Shown piece after piece: positions 1 through 4,202 of a stretch of 6,394 nt of DNA. Position numbers and translations under genes: made by a program. How positions within the stretch are numbered: position 1 is the stretch's first letter; each line of letters starts with the position of its first letter. The notes under the pieces are model-generated. The model had not been told where the DNA came from. It saw nothing but the letters and a program-made list of their open reading frames with translations, and did no database searches. Origin of the DNA: Gammaproteobacteria bacterium (GTDB lineage: Bacteria > Pseudomonadota > Gammaproteobacteria > DSM-19610); contig DRQL01000202.1 in assembly GCA_011371465.1 (NCBI GenBank), positions 1-6,394 of the forward strand, given 5' to 3'.

Positions 1-200
1 AGGCGGTCTCGGTGGCCACCGCGCGCTGGATCGAGTGCGAGGATGAGAAAGTGCTGCAGAAGTTTCGCGACAAGGCCTATGACAACCTGGCCATCGACCA
101 GGCGGGGGAGCTGGTCTACATCGCGCCGACGCGCGTGAACCTGGAACTGGCGCTGGAGCGTTACCCGGACGTGTGTTTCCTGGCCACGCGGGAGATCTGA
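1..200 (+). CDS. prfC: Peptide chain release factor 3 (RF3), C-terminal end, 5'-truncated by window
   Basis: RF3 is a cytoplasmic translational GTPase that speeds removal of RF1/RF2 from the ribosome after termination. Only the last ~66 codons are here. The frame begins at base 3 (bases 1-2 finish a codon) and runs open to TGA at 198-200. The peptide reads AVSVATARWIECEDEKV, then GELVYIAPTRVNLELALERY, then PDVCFLATREI. This matches my recollection of the E. coli RF3 C-terminus ([32 protein letters not shown], ending TREH), the domain III end of the protein. The GTPase domain lies off the left edge. The GTG at 12 is an internal valine, not a start. The gene is convergent with the kinase gene and has no evident functional link to nitrate assimilation. 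The identification rests on remembered similarity, but it is dense and reaches the very end of the protein. Confidence 0.92.
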   Translation, partial: AVSVATARWIECEDEKVLQKFRDKAYDNLAIDQAGELVYIAPTRVNLELALERYPDVCFLATREI

Positions 201-210
201 TCCACTGCCT

Positions 211-226
211 GCCGACCGCCGTCGGC
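211..226 (+). terminator. Short hairpin after prfC, possible weak terminator
   Basis: GCCGAC and GTCGGC form a perfect 6-bp stem around the loop CGCC, starting 11 nt after the prfC stop codon. No T-tract follows, so a classical intrinsic terminator is not supported. It may be a processing or stabilising hairpin, or a chance palindrome in GC-rich DNA. Confidence 0.3.
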
Positions 227-310
227 CTGCGCCGGAATGATGGAGTAGTAACCGTTGCCGGTAGAAAGGGCTGGGAAAGAGGTCGGCCTCGAATGGCCCT
301 AAGGCGCTTT

Positions 311-340
311 GTCGGATTACGCTGCGCTAATCCGACCTAC
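311..340 (-). repeat. REP hairpin with GTAG foot (copy 1, sequence variant)
   Basis: Read on the minus strand (340 to 311), this is a GTAG foot, arm GTCGGATTA, loop GCGCAGCG, arm TAATCCGAC. Architecture, length (30 nt) and loop are identical to the three plus-strand copies to its right. Two base pairs of the stem differ, with both arms changed so that pairing is kept. A GTAG foot beside an imperfect palindrome is the hallmark of REP sequences recognised by REP-associated tyrosine transposases (RAYTs). It lies head to head with copy 2, as in two-element BIMEs. Confidence 0.85.
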
Positions 341-373
341 AAAATAAGGCCAGCGCCAATGTTAGGTAGTTAG

Positions 374-403
374 GTAGGTTGGGTTAGCGCAGCGTAACCC
401 AAC
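374..403 (+). repeat. REP hairpin with GTAG foot (copy 2)
   Basis: GTAG at 374-377, arm GTTGGGTTA at 378-386, loop GCGCAGCG at 387-394, arm TAACCCAAC at 395-403. The stem is a perfect 9 bp. It is preceded by two tandem TTAGGTAG octamers (362-377), the second of which includes the GTAG foot. It lies 5 bp beyond the stop codon of the kinase 3'-end remnant, mirroring how copy 4 lies 4 bp beyond the stop of the intact gene. Confidence 0.9.
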
Positions 404-408
404 AATGT

Positions 409-492
409 CTACAGCACCAGCGCCGCGATCGTCGTACCCAGGAAGAATATCGCCAGCGCGCGCCAGAACGCCACCGGGTTACGTTCGATCAG
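409..492 (-). pseudogene. Detached 3'-end remnant of the kinase-phosphatase gene (28 codons including stop)
   Basis: Read on the minus strand, this encodes LIERNPVAFWRALAIFFL followed by GTTIAALVL and a TAG stop. The last 27 residues of the intact kinase are the same except for two adjacent substitutions (IF in place of LI). The two DNA copies (409-492 and 597-680) align without gaps at 74 of 84 bases. Six of the ten differences are synonymous single changes and the other four fall in the two replaced codons. Homology stops abruptly at 492, and the next codon upstream in frame (493-495) is TAA, so the remnant cannot be read through from upstream. It lies between REP copies 2 and 3. It is probably non-functional, and is best explained as the tail of a second, once-functional allele or paralogue whose body has been lost. 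Confidence 0.88.
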
Positions 493-496
493 TTAC

Positions 497-526
497 GTAG
501 GTTGGGTTAGCGAAGCGTAACCCAAC
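497..526 (+). repeat. REP hairpin with GTAG foot (copy 3)
   Basis: GTAG at 497-500, arm GTTGGGTTA at 501-509, loop GCGAAGCG at 510-517, arm TAACCCAAC at 518-526. The loop carries a single C-to-A change relative to copies 2 and 4. It begins 5 bp from the internal breakpoint of the kinase-tail remnant (492), so this element marks the junction where homology to the kinase gene ends. Confidence 0.9.
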
Positions 527-562
527 AATGTCGGAATATGAGCAAAAACGCGCTTAAGTGAC

Positions 563-592
563 GTAGGTTGGGTTAGCGCAGCGTAACCCAAC
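563..592 (+). repeat. REP hairpin with GTAG foot (copy 4), just after the kinase stop codon
   Basis: GTAG at 563-566, arm GTTGGGTTA at 567-575, loop GCGCAGCG at 576-583, arm TAACCCAAC at 584-592. For the minus-strand kinase gene this hairpin lies 4 nt beyond the stop codon. It could therefore stabilise the mRNA 3' end or assist termination, a known role of REP elements after genes. No T-tract is visible on either side. Its 30 bases are identical to copy 2. Confidence 0.9.
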
Positions 593-596
593 ATGT

Positions 597-2294
597 CTAC
601 AGCACCAGCGCCGCAATCGTCGTGCCCAGGAAAATAAGCGCCAGCGCGCGCCAGAAGGCGACCGGGTTGCGCTCGATCAGGGGCTGCTGATCGAGGCGGG
701 TGTAGTTTTCGTTCGGGTGCGAGAGGTCGTAGACGAACTCGGACAACAGGCTGTGGCGGCGTTCCGGGTTGATGGCAACCGCCTTCATCAGTGCGCCGTC
801 GACCCAGGCCGGGATGGCCTTGTTGTGATGGCGGATGGAGACGTAACGCAGCTTGTTCATGTTGCGTTCGGTGAGTTCCTTCGGGTAAGGCAGTTTGCCG
901 CACAGCATTTCGTAGGCGATGACCCCCAGTGAATAGATGTCGGAGCGGTTGCTGCCGCCGTGGCCGCGCAGGTATTCCGGCGCGGTGTAGTTGCGCGTGC
1001 CGAGGATGTTGTCGCGGTCCAGCGGGGTGGTGATCTCCGAGATACCCGCAATCTTGGTCGAACCGAAATCGATGATCTTCACCACACCGTGCGTGTCGAT
1101 CATGATGTTCTCGGGTTTCAGGTCCTGGTGGATCATCTCCTGCCGGTGCATGGCGCGCAGGCCACGCGTGATCTGCTCGATGATGTCGCGCACTTCATCG
1201 ATCGACGGCTGCGGGTGGTCGTGCATCCACTGGCGCAGGGTTTTGCCTTCCACGTACTCGGTGACGTAGTAGAGACACTGGCGGCGACCGTGCGGTTCCA
1301 GCACGCTCAGTACGTGCGCGTTGTTCAGGCGTTTTCCCGCCCATTCCTCGTGCAGGAACTGGTCGATAAATTCAGGATCGTCCTCGAAGTTCACCGACGG
1401 GGTCTTGAGTACCACGCGGGTATCGGTTTCCGTATCCAGTGCCAGGTACACCTGGGTGCGGTTGCTGGCGTGCAGTTCGCGCAGGATGCGGTAACCGTCC
1501 AGCACCATGCCGGGTTCCAGTGGCGGCGGGAAGGGCAGTTGGGTGAGCTTGCGGAAGAACTCGTGTTCGTTGCCGGCCGGCAGGTCGGCGATATACAGCA
1601 GCTGGGCGCTCAGGTTGTCGTTGCTGTGGTTCAGCGTGGCCTTGCGGATGATGGCCCCGACGCCTGCCTCGGGGGTTTTGAGGTTTTCGATCACCAGGCG
1701 TTTCAGCGTGGTGTCATCGACAAAATCGTGGATGCCGTCCGTGGTCAGCAGGTAGGCATCCCCTTTTTCGACCACGAAGGAACGGTAGTCGATATCGAGG
1801 TGCACATCGATGCCCATGGCGCGGCTGAGGTAGCTCTTGTCGGCACTGACCCGGGTACGGTGATCGCGGGTCAGCTGTTCCAGCTCGTAGTCGCGCAGGC
1901 GGTAGATACGCGTATCGCCAACATGGAACAGGTAGGCCGTGGTGGATTTGATCACCAGCACGCTGAGGGTGGTCACCAGGCCGCGCGGGGTGCCGTACTG
2001 CTGGTGGCCCTGGCTGTACAGCCAGCTGTTCAGCGCGCCGAGGATTTTTTCGCCGGAGGTCTCGACCGTCCAGGAATCAGGCGTGCTGAAATAGTCGTTC
2101 AGGAAGCCCTGTACACAGGAGTCGGCGGCTTCGCGCCCGGCCTCGCTGCCGCTCATGCCGTCGGCGATCACGGCGGCCACGCCCTTGGCAGTCAGCAATG
2201 CGCCTTCGGGAATGCGGATGCCGCAGGAGTCGTCATTGCTTTCCTTGCGGCCGGCCTCGGAGTGCTGCCCGGCAATGACGGTGAGTTCAGACAT
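597..2294 (-). CDS. Bifunctional PP2C-type phosphatase / Ser-Thr protein kinase with C-terminal membrane anchor
   Basis: This 565-aa protein has two opposing signalling domains. Residues ~1-240 form a PP2C phosphatase: NDD at 20-22, ADGMSG at 44-49, HVGDTRIYRL at 124-133, TTDGI at 184-188 and ND at 225-226 supply the metal-binding aspartates. Residues ~265-530 form a Hanks-type kinase: lysine K297 in VVLK, HQDLKPEN at 389-396, IDFG at 408-411, TAPE at 437-440 and SDIYSLGVIAYEM at 451-463. The catalytic loop has Q390 where most kinases have Arg (a non-RD kinase), and the expected glycine-rich loop (~272-283) has no glycine. Residues ~546-565 are hydrophobic and end the protein, so it is probably tail-anchored with both domains in the cytoplasm. 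The ATG at 2294 fits the PP2C N-terminus. It lies 17 nt after the transporter stop with no good Shine-Dalgarno sequence, which suggests translational coupling. A homologue (PA1782, from memory) sits between nirB and nasA in P. aeruginosa. Substrate and role are unknown. Confidence 0.94.
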   Translation of the reverse strand: MSELTVIAGQHSEAGRKESNDDSCGIRIPEGALLTAKGVAAVIADGMSGSEAGREAADSCVQGFLNDYFSTPDSWTVETSGEKILGALNSWLYSQGHQQYGTPRGLVTTLSVLVIKSTTAYLFHVGDTRIYRLRDYELEQLTRDHRTRVSADKSYLSRAMGIDVHLDIDYRSFVVEKGDAYLLTTDGIHDFVDDTTLKRLVIENLKTPEAGVGAIIRKATLNHSNDNLSAQLLYIADLPAGNEHEFFRKLTQLPFPPPLEPGMVLDGYRILRELHASNRTQVYLALDTETDTRVVLKTPSVNFEDDPEFIDQFLHEEWAGKRLNNAHVLSVLEPHGRRQCLYYVTEYVEGKTLRQWMHDHPQPSIDEVRDIIEQITRGLRAMHRQEMIHQDLKPENIMIDTHGVVKIIDFGSTKIAGISEITTPLDRDNILGTRNYTAPEYLRGHGGSNRSDIYSLGVIAYEMLCGKLPYPKELTERNMNKLRYVSIRHHNKAIPAWVDGALMKAVAINPERRHSLLSEFVYDLSHPNENYTRLDQQPLIERNPVAFWRALALIFLGTTIAALVL

Positions 2295-2311
2295 GGCAGG
2301 ATGATGTCACA

Positions 2312-3781
2312 TTAACTCACCTTGATCATCTGCACCGTTCCGTCCGGCAGCACTTCCGTCATGTGTCCCTCGGGTTCATCGAGGAAAAACAGCACGGCGA
2401 ACAGCACCACCACGGCAGCCGCCCCGATCACCAGGAAAAAGACACCGGGCGCCACAAAGGACAGTACGGTCAGGAAGGTCACCCCGCCGACGTTGCCGAA
2501 GGCACCGGCCATACCGGCGATCTGCCCGGTGAGGCGGCGCTTGACCAGCGGGATCACAGCAAACACGGCGCCGTTGCCGGCATTCACGAATATCGAGCAG
2601 AAGATTACCGCGGCCACCGCGGCGGCGACCGACCAGCTGCTGTCGATCCTGCTCATCAACAGGTAACCGAGTGCCAGGCCGGCCATGATGATCACCAGCG
2701 AACGCTTGCGACCGAAACGGTCGCTGATCCAGCCGCCGGCCGGGCGCATGACCAGGTTCAGCCCGGCAAACACGGACGCGATCAGGCCGGCCTCGACGGT
2801 GGACAGTTTGAAGGTATCCTGGAAGAACAGCGGCAACATGGAGACCACGGCGAGTTCCGAGCCGAAGGTGACCATGTAGGCGAGGTCGAGTACGGCCACC
2901 TGTTTGAAGCGGTAGCGCTCGATCTCCGGCACGGTCTGTTTGAATACATGACCGTTGATCTGGTAGATGCGAACGGTCTGGAACAGATACAGGCTGCCCA
3001 GTATGGCGTAGATGATATCCACCACGGCTTCACTGAGCATGCCGAGGTTGGCCGGGCTGAGTTTCCAGGTCAGCACCGCCAGCGCTGCGTACAGCGGGAT
3101 GTTCATGAGCAGGTACAGGAAGAAGTCCCCCGGGCTGGTGATTTCCAGTGCGCCGTTGCGCTTTGGCTTGAAGTAGGTGGAGCCCTTGGGCGTATCGCTG
3201 GTGGAAAAGAAGTACACCGCCGAGTAGAGCAGCGCCAGCACGCCGGTGGTGCCGATGGCGTAGCGCCAGCCGTCGTCACCGCCGAAGGCCAGCGCCAGCG
3301 TGGGCAGGACCAGTGCCGCGCCGGCCGAGCCGAAGTTGCCCCAGCCACCGTAGATACCCTGGGCAACGCCCGCCTGCCTGGCGGGGTACCATTCCGTGAT
3401 CATGCGGATGCCGATGACAAAACCCGCGCCGGCAAAACCCAGCAGGAAGCGCATCAGGGCCAGTTGTTCGTAGTCGTCGGCAATGGCGAAGCCGAAACAC
3501 AGGAAGGCGGAAACGAACAGCAGGCCTGAGTAGATGCGCCGTGGCCCGAACGCGTCCACCAGCATGCCGATGATGATGCGCGCCGGAATGGTCAGGGCGA
3601 CGTTCAGGATCAGCAGGGTTTTGACCTGCTGGTCGCTGAGGCCGAAGCTGTCGCGCATGGCGCCGAGCAGCGGTGCATGGTTGAACCAGACAAAAAAGCT
3701 CAGGAAGAAGGCGAACCACGACAGGTGCAGGATGCGCGTTTTGCCGGAAAACGAAAATAGCTTGAACCCCGAGTCTTGCAT
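2312..3781 (-). CDS. nasA: Nitrate/nitrite transporter, NarK/NasA family (major facilitator superfamily)
   Basis: This 489-aa inner-membrane protein should import nitrate, and perhaps exchange nitrite, for assimilation. Nitrate/nitrite porter features are visible: GGWGNFGSAGA at 145-155 and FGNVGG at 428-433 are the two glycine-rich nitrate signatures. R68 (in NVALTIPARIIIG) and R346 (in NLVMRPAGGW) fit the two substrate-binding arginines of E. coli NarK (R89 and R305). DAFGPRR at 76-82 and DRFGRK at 354-359 are the conserved MFS loop motifs. Besides twelve expected helices there are two extra hydrophobic segments in the central region (~219-239 and ~252-270), so the protein may have 14 spans. 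The start at 3781 has a ribosome-binding site 9 nt upstream and a sigma-54 promoter. The kinase gene follows 17 bp downstream, probably in the same operon. I use nasA because of the assimilatory neighbourhood; narK would be the family-level name. Confidence 0.94.
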   Translation of the reverse strand: MQDSGFKLFSFSGKTRILHLSWFAFFLSFFVWFNHAPLLGAMRDSFGLSDQQVKTLLILNVALTIPARIIIGMLVDAFGPRRIYSGLLFVSAFLCFGFAIADDYEQLALMRFLLGFAGAGFVIGIRMITEWYPARQAGVAQGIYGGWGNFGSAGAALVLPTLALAFGGDDGWRYAIGTTGVLALLYSAVYFFSTSDTPKGSTYFKPKRNGALEITSPGDFFLYLLMNIPLYAALAVLTWKLSPANLGMLSEAVVDIIYAILGSLYLFQTVRIYQINGHVFKQTVPEIERYRFKQVAVLDLAYMVTFGSELAVVSMLPLFFQDTFKLSTVEAGLIASVFAGLNLVMRPAGGWISDRFGRKRSLVIIMAGLALGYLLMSRIDSSWSVAAAVAAVIFCSIFVNAGNGAVFAVIPLVKRRLTGQIAGMAGAFGNVGGVTFLTVLSFVAPGVFFLVIGAAAVVVLFAVLFFLDEPEGHMTEVLPDGTVQMIKVS

Positions 3782-3790
3782 GATGCCGGT

Positions 3791-3797
3791 CTTCCCC
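3791..3797 (-). promoter_or_regulatory. Ribosome-binding site of the nitrate transporter
   Basis: The minus strand reads GGGGAAG, ending 9 nt before the ATG at 3781. It lies inside the ~33-nt leader predicted from the sigma-54 promoter and supports this start codon. Confidence 0.6.
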
Positions 3798-3824
3798 GTT
3801 AGTCACTCAATGCTGAAGCCATTC

Positions 3825-3840
3825 AGCAAGGAGTGTGCCA
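3825..3840 (-). promoter_or_regulatory. Sigma-54 (RpoN) promoter for the transporter-kinase operon
   Basis: The minus strand reads TGGCACACTCCTTGCT, matching the consensus TGGCACR-N4-TTGCW at every defined base. The -24 GG falls at 3839-3838 and the -12 GC at 3827-3826, which predicts a start near 3814 and a leader of about 33 nt. Sigma-54 promoters need an enhancer-bound activator such as NtrC, which the palindrome further upstream could provide. Confidence 0.85.
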
Positions 3841-3906
3841 TGCGCTCGCGACCGGGTATCTGAACCAACGCGCGGGAAAGTTGCAGATTGCGTGTAATCG
3901 CCTTAA

Positions 3907-3923
3907 AGCACTGTAACGGTAGT
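3907..3923. promoter_or_regulatory. Weak candidate NtrC site on the transporter side
   Basis: AGCACTGTAACGGTAGT has a good left half (GCACT) but a poor right half against the NtrC pattern TGCACYA-N3-TRGTGCA. Its centre lies about 100 bp upstream of the predicted transporter start, a normal enhancer distance. The match could easily be chance. Confidence 0.25.
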
Positions 3924-4050
3924 AGCTTTCCCCTGAATCCACTTACCACGGCGAGCGCAGTTTCAGTCACAGTAGCCAGGGCCGGGCCGGGGATGATGCC
4001 CTGCCCGCGCGCCGATGAATGCGCCATGCAAAGGCATTAGTGTATTAGGG

Positions 4051-4067
4051 TGCACTAATGTAGTGCG
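4051..4067. promoter_or_regulatory. NtrC-type enhancer site
   Basis: TGCACTAATGTAGTGCG contains the perfect inverted repeat GCACTA-ATG-TAGTGC. It has the 17-bp size and spacing of known NtrC sites such as those upstream of E. coli glnA (TGCACCAACATGGTGCT, from memory). Its centre (4059) is 120 bp upstream of the predicted nirB start and about 245 bp upstream of the divergent transporter start. The left half is repeated in inverted form at 4034-4042 (GCATTAGTG), so a second overlapping site is possible. Confidence 0.75.
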
Positions 4068-4109
4068 CGGGGCCTGGTCCGGGCGGTGCGCCCCATTGGC
4101 TGACCTGTC

Positions 4110-4146
4110 TTATCTGTTTGTAATTAAACTGAAATATTTCATTTTC
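4110..4146. promoter_or_regulatory. AT-rich tract between enhancer and nirB promoter, possible DNA-bending site
   Basis: This tract is far richer in A and T than its surroundings and lies between the NtrC-like site and the sigma-54 promoter, where IHF often bends DNA. I find no exact match to the IHF consensus WATCAA-N4-TTR on either strand, so this rests on composition and position only. Confidence 0.3.
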
Positions 4147-4152
4147 CGGGTC

Positions 4153-4168
4153 TGGCACGGCGCTTGCA
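4153..4168 (+). promoter_or_regulatory. Sigma-54 (RpoN) promoter for nirB
   Basis: TGGCACGGCGCTTGCA matches TGGCACR-N4-TTGCW at every defined base. The -24 GG is at 4154-4155 and the -12 GC at 4166-4167, so transcription should start near 4179, giving a 24-nt leader. That leader is too short for a NasR/NasT-type antitermination structure. Confidence 0.9.
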
Positions 4169-4191
4169 AAACCGTCATCAAACCCGGAACT

Positions 4192-4198
4192 GGAAGAG
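4192..4198 (+). promoter_or_regulatory. Ribosome-binding site of nirB
   Basis: The purine run GGAAGAG ends 4 nt before the ATG at 4203. The spacing is a little short, but no better start codon is nearby and the FAD-binding motif follows at once. Confidence 0.5.
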
Positions 4199-4202
4199 AT
4201 CC

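Larger units (their letters stand above)
201..596. other. Convergent intergenic region rich in REP elements
   Basis: This gap separates the prfC stop from the kinase stop. It holds a small hairpin just after prfC, one REP hairpin on the minus strand, three on the plus strand, an 8-bp tandem duplication (TTAGGTAG at 362-369 and 370-377) abutting the first plus-strand REP, and an 84-bp diverged copy of the kinase gene's 3' end. The stretches 227-310, 341-361 and the 36-bp spacer 527-562 show nothing I can assign. No convincing gene is present, and the short open frames crossing it overlap the repeats. Confidence 0.85.
3782..4202. promoter_or_regulatory. Divergent nasA-nirB control region
   Basis: This 421-bp gap separates the divergent transporter and nirB genes. 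It holds two outward-facing sigma-54 promoters near its ends, a strong NtrC-like palindrome at 4051-4067, a weaker candidate at 3907-3923, and an AT-rich tract before the nirB promoter. Two short open frames cross the region (3803-4027 minus and 4015-4206 plus), but they run through the promoters and resemble nothing I know. The stretches 3841-3906 and 3924-4033 show no site I can assign. Confidence 0.85.

Noticed and set aside
12..200. Independent small protein starting at GTG 12
   Set aside because: The frame is open further upstream to the window edge and the sequence matches the RF3 C-terminus, so this GTG is an internal codon.
374..592. Three direct repeats considered as a CRISPR array
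   Set aside because: The repeats are palindromic REP elements with a GTAG foot, spacers are unequal (93 and 36 bp), and one spacer is a copy of the adjacent gene's end.
960..2315. 451-aa open frame on the plus strand opposite the kinase gene
   Set aside because: It is a shadow of the GC-rich kinase gene: it shows no recognisable motifs, while the minus-strand frame has complete PP2C and kinase motifs.
2363..3529. 388-aa open frame on the plus strand opposite the transporter gene
   Set aside because: Its translation is rich in His, Gln, Gly and Glu with no fold pattern, as expected from the antisense of a hydrophobic membrane protein gene.
3803..4027. 74-aa open frame on the minus strand upstream of the transporter
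   Set aside because: It contains the sigma-54 promoter and would start upstream of the predicted transcription start, so the mRNA would not carry its start codon. No family resemblance.
4087..4103. Possible second NtrC site (TGCGCCCCATTGGCTGA)
   Set aside because: The right half matches the NtrC pattern poorly and there is no inverted symmetry.
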